NCBI GenBank assembly: GCA_017449495.1
Contig: JAFTFO010000010.1
Span: 1-64,000, forward strand
Origin: Prevotella sp.
GTDB lineage: Bacteria; Bacteroidota; Bacteroidia; Bacteroidales; Bacteroidaceae
DNA length: 64,000 nt
Direction: 5' to 3'
Within the stretch, counting starts at the first letter, position 1. Each line of letters begins with the position of its first letter. The position numbers and the translations under genes are program-made. The notes under the pieces are model-generated. The model had not been told where the DNA came from. It did not search any database and worked only from the letters and a program-made list of their open reading frames with translations. Below, piece by piece: positions 8,235-16,759 of this stretch.

Positions 8235-9257
8235 ATGAACGTTCGAACAGTAACCATAATCTGCCCGCTATTCAACGAAGAGAAATTCGTTGAACGGTGC
8301 ATTTCTTCGATTCTGGAGCAGGACTATCCGCAGGATAAGCTGGAGTTGCTCCTCATCGACGGCAGGAGTACTGACAAAACCGCTGATATCGTGAGACGCT
8401 ATGCTGAGAGACACCCTTTCATCAAGCTGCTCGACAACCCTGAGCGCGTGGTGCCCTACGCCCTGAACAAGGGCTTAGAGGTGGCCACGGGCGAGGTGAT
8501 CATGCGCATCGACGGCCACTGCACCTATCCGACGAACTACATCTCGGAGCTGGTGAGATACCTCTACGAGCTGGATGCCGATAACGTGGGTGGCGTGTGG
8601 AACACGCAGCCTGCGAAGGACACAGCCGTCTGCCACGCCATTGCCCTGGCCTCGAGCCATCCCTTCGGCGTGGGCGGGTCGATGCACAAGATTGGCGCCT
8701 CGAAGATCATGGAGACCGACACGGTGCCCTTCGGCTGCTATAAGAGAGAGGTGTTCGAGAAGACTGGGCGCTTCGACACCGACCTTGTGCGCAACCAGGA
8801 CGACGAGTTCAACGGACGCCTGCAGAACCTCGGCGGTAAGATATTCCTGATCCCACAAGTTATTATCAACTACACAGCCCGCGACAGCATCCGTAAGATG
8901 CGCCACATGTACTACCAGTACGGCCTGTACAAGCCGCTGGTGAACAAGAAGCTTGGGTCGCCTGCCACCATGAGGCAGTTCTTCCCCCTGCTCTTCCTGC
9001 TCTGGCTCTTCTTCGGCGGCATCGCCAGCATCTTCTCCCCCCTGATCCTACAGGTATACATAGCCATGCTGCTGCTATACCTGGTCATCAGCCTCGTGGT
9101 AGGAGCCATGGGCGCCATCCGCACACGCCGCATCGCGGTGATGCTGATCATGCCCTACATCTTCCTGAACATCCACCTGAGCTATGGCATCGGCTACCTG
9201 AGGGGCATTTTCAAGGTGCTGGGGGGCAAGTCATTCAATGTCAAATCAAACAGATAG
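8235..9257 (+). CDS. Family 2 glycosyltransferase, ExoA-like
   Basis: 340 residues. The N-terminal GT2 fold shows TIICPLFNEEKFVERCI, LLLIDGRSTDKT and the metal-binding region MRIDGHC (about 91-97). FGCYKREVFEKTGRFD and the acceptor-side QDDEFNGRL match ExoA-type succinoglycan transferases. Two or three C-terminal transmembrane helices (about 250-330) anchor it to the inner membrane. It would add a sugar to the growing lipid-linked repeat unit. First gene of the second operon, 3 nt before the aminotransferase gene. Confidence 0.87.
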   Translation: MNVRTVTIICPLFNEEKFVERCISSILEQDYPQDKLELLLIDGRSTDKTADIVRRYAERHPFIKLLDNPERVVPYALNKGLEVATGEVIMRIDGHCTYPTNYISELVRYLYELDADNVGGVWNTQPAKDTAVCHAIALASSHPFGVGGSMHKIGASKIMETDTVPFGCYKREVFEKTGRFDTDLVRNQDDEFNGRLQNLGGKIFLIPQVIINYTARDSIRKMRHMYYQYGLYKPLVNKKLGSPATMRQFFPLLFLLWLFFGGIASIFSPLILQVYIAMLLLYLVISLVVGAMGAIRTRRIAVMLIMPYIFLNIHLSYGIGYLRGIFKVLGGKSFNVKSNR

Positions 9258-9260
9258 CTT

Positions 9261-10454
9261 ATGAATATATCTTTCTCTCCACCAGATATTACGGAACAAG
9301 AAGCTCAGGAGGTCAGCCGTGCGCTGCTCTCCGGATGGATTACGACGGGTCCGAGGACGAAGGAGTTTGAACGACAGATAGCAGCCTACTGCCAGACGCA
9401 GAAAGCCGTCTGCCAGAACTCGGCCACAGCCTGTCTGGAGTCGATTCTGCGCATCCTCGGCATCGGCCCTGGCGACGAGGTAATCACGTCGGCCTACACC
9501 TACACGGCTTCGGCCAGCCCCGTGTGCCACGTGGGGGCCACCCTGGTGATGGTCGACACGAAGGCCAACTCGTACGAGATGGACTACGACCAGCTGACCG
9601 ACGCCATAACGGAGCGGACGAAGGTGGTGATACCAGTGGACCTGGGTGGTGTGCCCTGCGACTATACGAAGGTGATGGCCGTCGTAGAGAGCAAGCGAGG
9701 CCTGTTCCGACCCGCCAACAAGCTGCAGGAAGCCGTCGGCAGGGTGATCGTTGTCGACGATGCAGCCCACGCCTTCGGCGCGAAGTGGCACGAACGGATG
9801 ATTGGCTCGGTGAGCGACTTCACGTCGTTCTCGTTCCACGCGGTGAAAAACTTCACTACGGCTGAGGGTGGCGCCCTGACGTGGCGACCCATCGAGGGCA
9901 TCGACGACGACGAGCTGTACAGGCAGTTCCAACTGAACTCGCTGCACGGACAGAGCAAGGACGCACTGACCAAGACACAGCTCGGTGCCTGGGAGTACGA
10001 TGTGCTGACACCCGCCTACAAGAGTAACATGACCGACCTGACTGCCGCCATCGGACTGGTGCAGATGAAGCGCTACCCGCAGATGCTGGCCAGAAGGCGC
10101 GAACTGATAGGTCGCTACGACGAAGCACTGAAGGGGCTCAACGTACAGGTGCGCGACCATTATACAGAAGAACACACGTCATCAGGACACCTCTACCAAG
10201 TGCGTCTGCTTGGCAAGGACAGCGACCAGCGCAACGAGGTGATTACCGAGATGGCGCGCAGGGACATTGCCTGCAACGTGCACTTCAAACCGCTGCCGAT
10301 GATGACGGCCTACAAGCAGCTGGGCTTCGACATCAAAGACTATCCCAATGCCTACAACCAGTTCAAGAACGAGATCACCCTACCCCTGCACACTCGTCTG
10401 ACAGACGAAGAGGTAGACTTCATCCTCACGAACTTTAGAGACATCGTACATTGA
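9261..10454 (+). CDS. DegT/DnrJ/EryC1-type sugar aminotransferase
   Basis: 397 residues, usual family length. PLP-dependent transamination of a 4-keto-6-deoxy nucleotide sugar. Visible marks: the N-terminal SGWITTGP, the DDAAH motif at 166-170 that contacts PLP, and the PLP lysine in SFHAVKNFT at residue 196. Relatives include PglE, PseC and WcfR of Bacteroides capsule loci. The next gene encodes a 4,6-dehydratase fused to a phosphoglycosyltransferase, so the likely product is UDP-2-acetamido-4-amino-trideoxyhexose, used at once to start the repeat unit. No acetyltransferase (PglD-like) gene is seen, so the 4-amino group may stay free. Confidence 0.9.
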   Translation: MNISFSPPDITEQEAQEVSRALLSGWITTGPRTKEFERQIAAYCQTQKAVCQNSATACLESILRILGIGPGDEVITSAYTYTASASPVCHVGATLVMVDTKANSYEMDYDQLTDAITERTKVVIPVDLGGVPCDYTKVMAVVESKRGLFRPANKLQEAVGRVIVVDDAAHAFGAKWHERMIGSVSDFTSFSFHAVKNFTTAEGGALTWRPIEGIDDDELYRQFQLNSLHGQSKDALTKTQLGAWEYDVLTPAYKSNMTDLTAAIGLVQMKRYPQMLARRRELIGRYDEALKGLNVQVRDHYTEEHTSSGHLYQVRLLGKDSDQRNEVITEMARRDIACNVHFKPLPMMTAYKQLGFDIKDYPNAYNQFKNEITLPLHTRLTDEEVDFILTNFRDIVH

Positions 10455-12949
10455 TTCGACTATTCGACATACTCTTCTCCGCGATTGGGCTGATAGCCCT
10501 CTCCCCCCTGTTCCTGATCCTCTGGCTGTTGATCAGACTGACCAGCAAGGGTCCTGGCTTCTTCGTGCAGGAGCGCATCGGACTGGGCGGCAAGCCCTTC
10601 GGACTGTATAAGTTCCGCTCCATGCGCACCGACTCGGAGGGCGAGGGCCTCATCACCATCGGCGAGCACGATAGCCGCATCACCCGCATCGGCCACTTCA
10701 TCCGCAAATACAAACTCGACGAGTTGCCCCAGTTGCTGAATGTGCTGAAGGGTGACATGAGCCTCGTGGGACCAAGGCCCGAGGTGAGGAAATACGTGGA
10801 GATGTATACCGAGGAGCAGCGGAAGGTGCTCGACGTAAAGCCCGGCATCACCGACTATGCCTCGATAGAGTATGTGAATGAGAACGAGCTCTTAGGGGAT
10901 GCCGATGACCCAGATCGCGTGTATGTGGAACAGGTGATGCCCAACAAGCTGAAGCTGAACATGAAGTACATCCAGAACAAGAGCCTGGGCGAGTACTTCA
11001 AGATTATCTTCCTCACGCTGAGGAGCATTGCCAGCATCGGCAACTTCAACAAGCTCATCAACTGGTACTTCAACCGCAAGTCGCTGCCCTTCTGGGGCAT
11101 CTTCCTCATGGACTGCGTCATCGTGTTCGGCTCGTTCCTGTTCGTGTACCAGCAGTTCAACAGCGGCAAGGATGCGCTCTACATCATCGAGCGGCTGTCG
11201 CTGTGCATACTCGTCTATCTGGTGTTCTTCACCATCGGCTTCCGCATCTTCCGCACCTACAGCGGCATCCTGCGATACTCGTCGTTCGTCGACCTGAAGA
11301 AGGTGGGCTATGCCACCCTGTTGGGACTGGTACTGTCGGAGCTGACACATTTCATGCTCTGCGGCCATGAGCTATTCTCCTACCTGAGTGCCATACACAT
11401 CCTGCTGGCTACGGTACTCGCCACCTTCCTGTTATGGCTGGTGCGCATCGGCGTGAAGACCGTCTACGATGTCACCCTCACCAGCATCCACTCGAAATAT
11501 GCCTATATCTACGGCGTTAAGAATGGTGGCATCGCCATCGCCAAGCATATCAGGAACCAGAACCCTGCGAAGTTCGACCTGAAGGGCTTCATCTCCGACG
11601 AGCCGAAAACAGAGAACAAAATCCTGATGGGCGTGAGGGTGCACAAGCTTGACGCCGAGCTGGTGAGGACGATGACCAACGAGGGTATCGAGGCCCTCAT
11701 CGTGTCGCCCTATCGCAAGGAGGCCTTCCTGAAGAACGAGTCGCTGATCGACGAGCTCATCAAGGCGGGCATCCACATCTATTTCACCCAGGAGGCCATG
11801 GAGTGGGAGAAGGTTATCGGTGGTGCCTCGCCTGAGCTGAAAGAGATCAGTATCGAGGACCTGCTGCCCAGAGAGGAAATCGTCGTGGACATGAAGTCGG
11901 TGGGCGAGCAACTGAAGGGCAAGTGCATCATGATTACTGGCTCGGCAGGCAGCATCGGACAGGAGATTGTGCAGCAAATCTGCAAATTTGAGCCAGGCCA
12001 TCTGGTGCTGGTAGACCAGGCAGAGACACCCCAGCACGAGATACAGCTGATGATGGCACAACGGCCCGCCATCAAGGCGGAGGTGCTGGTGGCCAGCATC
12101 TGCCACGAGAAGCACATGGAGTCGCTGTTCCGTGAGTACAAACCCGACTACGTGTTCCATGCGGCAGCCTACAAGCATGTGCCCATGCTGGAGGATAATC
12201 CTGAGGAGAGTATCTATAATAATATATATGGTACGCGCGTGATAGCCGACTTGGCGGTGAAGTACGGCGTGATGAAGTTTGTGATGATCTCTACCGACAA
12301 AGCTGTAAACCCATCGAACGTGATGGGTTGCTCGAAGCGCATCTGTGAAATATACGTGCAGAGCCTCGACAAGGCAATCAAGAATGGACGGGTAAAGGGC
12401 TGCACACAGTTTGTCACCACCCGCTTCGGCAACGTGTTAGGCTCCAATGGCTCGGTGATACCGCTGTTTAAGGAACAGATCAAGAATGGCGGTCCTGTGA
12501 CAGTGACGCATCCTGACATCATCCGCTACTTCATGCTGATTCCTGAGGCCTGCCAGCTGGTGCTCGAGGCTGGCACCAAAGGCAACGGTGGAGAGATCTT
12601 CGTGTTCGACATGGGTAAGCCCGTGAAGATCGACGACCTCGCCAAACGCATGATACAGCTCAGCGGCGCGAAGGACGTTAAGATCGAGTACACAGGACTG
12701 CGACAGGGCGAGAAACTCTATGAGGAGCTCCTGAACGTGGCAGAGACCACCAAGCCCTCGTTCCACCAGAAAATCCGTATCGCCAACGTCAGGGAGTACG
12801 ACTACGACACCATATGCCGTGAGATCGACGAGCTGTCGACTGTCTGCGAGGACTACGACAAGATGGCGACGGTGAGGAAGATGAAACTGATCGTGCCCGA
12901 GTTCAAGAGCAACAACTCCATATACGAAATACTGGACAAGACCCCATGA
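10451..12949 (+). CDS. Fusion: phosphoglycosyltransferase + PglF-type sugar 4,6-dehydratase
   Basis: 832 residues. Residues 1-195 are a monotopic bacterial sugar transferase: hydrophobic entry helix, FFVQERIGLGGKPF, LYKFRSM, catalytic Asp-Glu at 90-91 in KLDELPQL, and SLVGPRPE. Residues 215-335 hold four transmembrane helices. Residues 345-470 are a CoA-binding-like domain. Residues 490-800 are an NAD-dependent dehydratase with ITGSAGSIGQE (495-505), STDKAVNP (614-621) and MGCSK (625-629), where the usual active-site Tyr is Met, as in PglF/FlaA1-type dehydratases. These parts are normally separate proteins. The start is TTG, overlapping the aminotransferase stop as TTGA. The protein should make the 4-keto sugar and also transfer the finished sugar phosphate to undecaprenyl phosphate. 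Confidence 0.9.
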   Translation: MIRLFDILFSAIGLIALSPLFLILWLLIRLTSKGPGFFVQERIGLGGKPFGLYKFRSMRTDSEGEGLITIGEHDSRITRIGHFIRKYKLDELPQLLNVLKGDMSLVGPRPEVRKYVEMYTEEQRKVLDVKPGITDYASIEYVNENELLGDADDPDRVYVEQVMPNKLKLNMKYIQNKSLGEYFKIIFLTLRSIASIGNFNKLINWYFNRKSLPFWGIFLMDCVIVFGSFLFVYQQFNSGKDALYIIERLSLCILVYLVFFTIGFRIFRTYSGILRYSSFVDLKKVGYATLLGLVLSELTHFMLCGHELFSYLSAIHILLATVLATFLLWLVRIGVKTVYDVTLTSIHSKYAYIYGVKNGGIAIAKHIRNQNPAKFDLKGFISDEPKTENKILMGVRVHKLDAELVRTMTNEGIEALIVSPYRKEAFLKNESLIDELIKAGIHIYFTQEAMEWEKVIGGASPELKEISIEDLLPREEIVVDMKSVGEQLKGKCIMITGSAGSIGQEIVQQICKFEPGHLVLVDQAETPQHEIQLMMAQRPAIKAEVLVASICHEKHMESLFREYKPDYVFHAAAYKHVPMLEDNPEESIYNNIYGTRVIADLAVKYGVMKFVMISTDKAVNPSNVMGCSKRICEIYVQSLDKAIKNGRVKGCTQFVTTRFGNVLGSNGSVIPLFKEQIKNGGPVTVTHPDIIRYFMLIPEACQLVLEAGTKGNGGEIFVFDMGKPVKIDDLAKRMIQLSGAKDVKIEYTGLRQGEKLYEELLNVAETTKPSFHQKIRIANVREYDYDTICREIDELSTVCEDYDKMATVRKMKLIVPEFKSNNSIYEILDKTP

Positions 12950-13518
12950 AGAGACTGATAGACTTCCTGCTGGCCATTCTCTGCCTCATCATCTTCTCCC
13001 CGCTCCTGTTGATATGCTACCTGGCGGTGAGGCTTGAAGACGGTGGGCCTGCCATCTTCAAGCAAGAGCGTATCGGACTGGGAGGGAAGCCCTTCTATAT
13101 CTATAAGTTCAGGAGCATGACCATCGATCAGGAACGCGACGAGAATGCCCTCTTCGGACATGAGAAGAACAAGGACATGACCAGGACAGGACGGTTCCTG
13201 CGCGACCACCATCTGGATGAGTTGCCCCAGCTTTGGAATGTGGCCAAGGGCGACATGGCCTTCATCGGCCCGCGTCCAGAACGGAAATACTACATCGACC
13301 AGATCATGCAGCACGATCCGCGCTACGAGCGGCTCTATGCCCTCCGCCCTGGCGTCACCAGCTATGCCACGCTGCACAACGGCTATACCGATACGATGGA
13401 GAAGATGCTGATTCGTTTGGAGATGGACCTCTACTACCTCGACCACCTGTCGTTATGGCTCGATGCCAAGATTCTGGTGCAGACATTTGTCTACATCATC
13501 TTCGGGAAGAAATTCTGA
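12946..13518 (+). CDS. Second bacterial sugar transferase (phosphoglycosyltransferase)
   Basis: 190 residues, a minimal monotopic phosphoglycosyltransferase. N-terminal hydrophobic helix (about 5-28), FKQERIGLGGKPF, YKFRSM, catalytic Asp-Glu at 91-92 in HLDELPQL, and AFIGPRPE. It transfers a sugar 1-phosphate to undecaprenyl phosphate at the inner membrane. It overlaps the fusion gene by 4 nt (ATGA), so one operon carries two initiating enzymes. They may start two different glycans, or one may be redundant. Last gene of the operon; the convergent lipoprotein gene ends 9 nt downstream. Confidence 0.88.
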   Translation: MKRLIDFLLAILCLIIFSPLLLICYLAVRLEDGGPAIFKQERIGLGGKPFYIYKFRSMTIDQERDENALFGHEKNKDMTRTGRFLRDHHLDELPQLWNVAKGDMAFIGPRPERKYYIDQIMQHDPRYERLYALRPGVTSYATLHNGYTDTMEKMLIRLEMDLYYLDHLSLWLDAKILVQTFVYIIFGKKF

Positions 13519-13527
13519 ACCAAGGTG

Positions 13528-13968
13528 CTAATACTTTCGGAAGTGGAGGCGCAGCACACCATTGTTCAGCACCATCCGGCCCTCATATAGCTCTTCGATA
13601 CCAAACTCTTCTTCTAAGTTGAATATGCCGTAGGGGTAGAGAACCTCCACATCCGTCACTGGCTCATCCGTCTCATACAGATGATGGAGGATGGGAGACG
13701 ACAAGGTGAGGGAATACTCTTCCTGATGGAACCTGAACAAGAAGCCCTCGCCCAGATACTTCCCGTTTTCAGAGAAGCGAATCTGTAGCAGATCGCCTTG
13801 AACACCCCAGTACACCAGGGCCTCACGGGTATCAGCCACGCCCCCTGTAGCCAAAGTATCTACCTGGAACATCTGCCAATAACCATCCAGTTCCTTGTTT
13901 CCTGAGGTCTCTAATTCACAGGAAGCAAGCAACACGCCAAGCGTCAGTATATACAGAAGTTTTCTCAT
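13528..13968 (-). CDS. Small lipoprotein, lipocalin-like
   Basis: 146 residues. A lipoprotein signal with LLASC puts the lipidated Cys at about 17. The rest is beta-rich, starts with GNKELDGYWQMFQVDTL and carries RFSENGKYL, resembling lipocalin-like domain proteins common in Bacteroidales. Its ATG overlaps the stop of the Wzi-like gene (ATGA), so the two are co-transcribed and this protein may serve capsule assembly at the cell surface. The exact role is unknown. Confidence 0.7.
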   Translation of the reverse strand: MRKLLYILTLGVLLASCELETSGNKELDGYWQMFQVDTLATGGVADTREALVYWGVQGDLLQIRFSENGKYLGEGFLFRFHQEEYSLTLSSPILHHLYETDEPVTDVEVLYPYGIFNLEEEFGIEELYEGRMVLNNGVLRLHFRKY

Positions 13969-15527
13969 TTCTTATTCTTTTTAAGTATGCCGTTCTTGGC
14001 AATAGTTATTTGTACGCCATAGTTGTCACCCAAGAGTGTACCGAAATCCAAGCCTAAAGCTCCCCGCATGCTCCAGCCTCTCAGCCTGGAAGTGTCGGCA
14101 AAAGAATACGTGGCCTCGGCCAGCATAGAGAATGTGCTACGGGGTTCGGAGTAAGGTGTATCGTAAGTACCATAGCCTTTCAGATAAGTTCCAAGGAAAC
14201 GATAGTGAAGGCCCTGGATAGGATCGCCACGGAATCCGAAGTGGAAAGCAGAGCTACGATTGTTCTTCACCTCGATGGATCCGTCAGTGTTATAGATAGG
14301 CGACAGGAAGAGCGGATTACCAATCACCTGCCCCCAGTGTTGCCAGCCAGTATAAAGACTGTGATTATAGAAATTATCCTGTCCGCCCAGATGGTCGGAG
14401 ACGACCTCATCATGGTCGTGGTACACAGGACCGCTCTGGTATTTCGAATAGAGATACTCACATAAGAATGTGTTGATCCACGGGGCATCTAAGAAACGGA
14501 TCTCAAGTCCAAACTGAATATCCTTCAAGGCGTAAAGGAAATAGCGACGGTCTTTCTTCACATTCCACTCTGAGCCTTGGCCGTATCCGTCATAGTCCAT
14601 AAGGAACATGGATGAGTGGTCTTCAAAGAAATGGTCGGCATAAATGCTGAAGCCCCACTCGTCGCAGTCGAAGTTAAAACGTGCCAGCCAACTGCCCAGG
14701 CTGTTGCCAGCACCACCTGTATAATCATCGTCAACCGTATCCTTTCCTCCTGGAACCAAGGCCCTCAGCATGCCTTTGAGCCCTCCCTCCTGCTGAACGA
14801 CATCATCAGGAGTGCCATCAGAATGGAAACGATAGCAGGTACCTCCAAACTGGGTGGCCATCTCACCTCCCAACTCCACGGAGAACAAGACATCCTCAGG
14901 ATTTCCAATCTTCAGATACCCCGCCTTGGAGTGATAGAGCATGTCTTCGGTGTATTTGTGATGCTGGTTGGTAAAGTCCTTCTGCCAGCCATCATCGGTA
15001 GTCTTGCCGTAGGCGATATGACCTTTCAATGCTATCCAGTCCTTCGTATGGGAAATGGTCCAATAGTCTGGCAGCGCAAGCCTCACCTGTGGTATCGGGC
15101 GGGCATTAATACCAAAGGTCTGGGAGCCGGAACTCAGCTCCTGGTTCTTCAACTCCATCGGCAGTTCCTTGGCACCTACGGTCAAAGTTCCCTTCAGCCA
15201 ACGAGCCTCGACAAAGGCCTGCTGCACCACGAGGGTACTGGTGAATCCAGTTGCCACAGCGACATCGAGGCCATAGCCGAGGCCCCATTTCCGACCGGTG
15301 TCACGGGATAATGGACGTTCGACAGCCCCACGCAGATAACCATTTGTATGCTTAATGGAACTCAAGCCGTACTTGTTAGCATTGAGCCATAGGGGGTTGT
15401 AGTCGCCACCCGAAACGGTAGCCTGCACCTCTGCACGATAGGCGAGACTGTCGAACAATGAGCGTTCCTGAGCCTGTGCCGTCAGCAGCCATCCTATAGA
15501 TAATAAGGTAGTAAAAACAAATCTCAT
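13965..15527 (-). CDS. Capsule assembly protein, Wzi family
   Basis: 520 residues with an N-terminal signal peptide (cleavage near AQAQ) and an outer membrane beta-barrel pattern to the end. NPLWLNANKYGL near residue 44 and FGINARPIPQVRLALPDY match the Wzi/capsule assembly family, which anchors or assembles capsule polymer at the outer membrane. It lies convergent with and next to the polysaccharide operon, so it probably acts on the same polymer. A minus-strand -7 box TAATTTTG lies at 15553-15560, and the repeat at 15587-15617 sits just upstream of it. Confidence 0.88.
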   Translation of the reverse strand: MRFVFTTLLSIGWLLTAQAQERSLFDSLAYRAEVQATVSGGDYNPLWLNANKYGLSSIKHTNGYLRGAVERPLSRDTGRKWGLGYGLDVAVATGFTSTLVVQQAFVEARWLKGTLTVGAKELPMELKNQELSSGSQTFGINARPIPQVRLALPDYWTISHTKDWIALKGHIAYGKTTDDGWQKDFTNQHHKYTEDMLYHSKAGYLKIGNPEDVLFSVELGGEMATQFGGTCYRFHSDGTPDDVVQQEGGLKGMLRALVPGGKDTVDDDYTGGAGNSLGSWLARFNFDCDEWGFSIYADHFFEDHSSMFLMDYDGYGQGSEWNVKKDRRYFLYALKDIQFGLEIRFLDAPWINTFLCEYLYSKYQSGPVYHDHDEVVSDHLGGQDNFYNHSLYTGWQHWGQVIGNPLFLSPIYNTDGSIEVKNNRSSAFHFGFRGDPIQGLHYRFLGTYLKGYGTYDTPYSEPRSTFSMLAEATYSFADTSRLRGWSMRGALGLDFGTLLGDNYGVQITIAKNGILKKNKK

Positions 15528-15552
15528 ACGCTAAAAAGCTCTTTTTATGGTG

Positions 15553-15560
15553 CAAAATTA
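15553..15560 (-). promoter_or_regulatory. -7 box of the Wzi-like gene
   Basis: Read on the minus strand, TAATTTTG matches TAnnTTTG, about 26 nt before the ATG at 15527. No TTTG at the normal -33 distance, which would fit a promoter that needs an activator. Confidence 0.55.
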
Positions 15561-15586
15561 CAAATAATAATCCAAATAACCATGCA

Positions 15587-15617
15587 GTTTAGGGATTTTC
15601 CCCTCTCGGTTTAGGGA
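15587..15617. promoter_or_regulatory. Paired GTTTAGGGA repeats, likely shared operator
   Basis: GTTTAGGGA occurs at 15587-15595 and 15609-15617, 22 bp apart, two helical turns. The same stretch holds a perfect inverted repeat GGATTTTCCC (15593-15602) and GGGAAAATCC (15614-15623). It lies almost midway between two divergent promoters, about 55-60 bp from either predicted transcription start. This is the placement expected for a dimeric activator serving the Wzi-like gene and the gene at 15739. The regulator is unknown. Confidence 0.6.
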
Positions 15618-15623
15618 AAATCC

Positions 15624-15655
15624 TTTGCAAATGCCCTGTTTTTGTCGTTACTTTG
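15624..15655 (+). promoter_or_regulatory. Promoter of the Arg/Gly/Ser-rich secreted protein gene
   Basis: TTTG at 15624-15627, a 20-bp gap, then TTACTTTG at 15648-15655 (7 of 8 to TAnnTTTG). The leader to the ATG at 15739 is about 75 nt and contains GGCT...AGCC and short GC-rich stems. Confidence 0.6.
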
Positions 15656-15738
15656 CATCGTGAATATTTGAATACCCTTGATAAGGGGCTGGCGTAAGCC
15701 GGGGATTTAATAACAATTTAAATATAGGAGATAAGAGT

Positions 15739-16758
15739 ATGAAGAAGATGTTTTTCGCACTGATGATGATGCTGACAGCAACCGTCTCTGCAAACGCAAT
15801 GAGCTATGAGCAGGCTCGCAACGAGGCCCTGTTCCTGACCGACAAGATGGCTTATGAGCTGAATCTGACTGACGAGCAGTACGAGGCAGCCTATGAGATC
15901 AATCTCGACTACTTGATGGGTGTCACCAGCCGCTACGATGTTTACGGTACCTACTGGGAGCGCCGTAATCTCGACCTGAGCTACATCCTGTACGACTGGC
16001 AGTGGAATGCTTTCATAGCAGCCAGCTATTTCTATCGTCCGCTGTATTGGGACGCCGGTTACTGGCATTTCGGCATCTATGCCCGCTATCCACACCGTGA
16101 CTACTTCTACTTCGGTCGTCCTCACTTCTATATGACCTATCGTGGTGCCCACGCTTGGCACAGAGTTGGCGGACACGGCTACTATCATGGCCATCGTGAC
16201 CACTTCCGTGCCCCCCGCAGAGAGCACTTCGGCATGCATGACCGCTGGACCCGTGGTGACTTCCGTGGCAGCAACCGTCATAGCTCCACCCGCGTCACTG
16301 CTGGCGAGAGAGGCCGCATCGGAAGAGGTACTATCGACAGGGGAAATCACGGCAACAGCAGGGGTATCGAGCGCAGGAACAATACCATTGAGCGCAGGAA
16401 CAGCACCATCGAAAACCGTGGTAACAGGAGCATCGAGCGCAGAAATCCGACTCGCTCGATCGACGGACGTAACTCTCAGATGCGCCAGAGGGTAGAGAGG
16501 AGCAATAGCGTCTCCAGCACCTCACGCAGGAGCAGCACCTTCAGCAGTGGCTCTCGCAGCGGTTCTTTCAGCGGTGGCTCTCGTAGTGGCGGTTCCTTTG
16601 GCGGTGGTTCTCACAGCAGCTCTCGCAGCAGCGCCTCCTTCGGCGGTGGTTCGCACAGCAGCTCTCGTAGCGGAGGTTCCTTCAGTGGTGGATCACATGG
16701 TGGTTCTCACGGTGGTGGACACAGTGGCGGTGGTAGCAGAATGGGTGGACGCCGATAA
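15739..16758 (+). CDS. Secreted Arg/Gly/Ser-rich repeat protein
   Basis: 339 residues. A signal peptide (about 1-20, cleaved near ANA) is followed by a small helical region with LNLTDEQYEAAYEINLDYL (residues 42-60), then an aromatic and His/Arg-rich middle (RPHFYMTYRGAHAWHR). The last 150 residues are low complexity: first IERRN-type heptads (IERRNNTIERRNSTIE), then SGGS, GGGSHSSSRS and GGSHGG repeats also visible as DNA repeats at 16550-16730. The protein is strongly basic, so it may bind acidic polymer such as capsule or DNA; this is inference. No family function is recognised. It is divergent from the Wzi-like gene and probably shares its operator. Confidence 0.75.
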   Translation: MKKMFFALMMMLTATVSANAMSYEQARNEALFLTDKMAYELNLTDEQYEAAYEINLDYLMGVTSRYDVYGTYWERRNLDLSYILYDWQWNAFIAASYFYRPLYWDAGYWHFGIYARYPHRDYFYFGRPHFYMTYRGAHAWHRVGGHGYYHGHRDHFRAPRREHFGMHDRWTRGDFRGSNRHSSTRVTAGERGRIGRGTIDRGNHGNSRGIERRNNTIERRNSTIENRGNRSIERRNPTRSIDGRNSQMRQRVERSNSVSSTSRRSSTFSSGSRSGSFSGGSRSGGSFGGGSHSSSRSSASFGGGSHSSSRSGGSFSGGSHGGSHGGGHSGGGSRMGGRR

Positions 16759-16759
16759 G

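Noticed and set aside
14616-15311. 231-codon plus-strand frame inside the Wzi-like gene
   Set aside because: Antisense to a gene with signal peptide and family blocks; no motif of its own.
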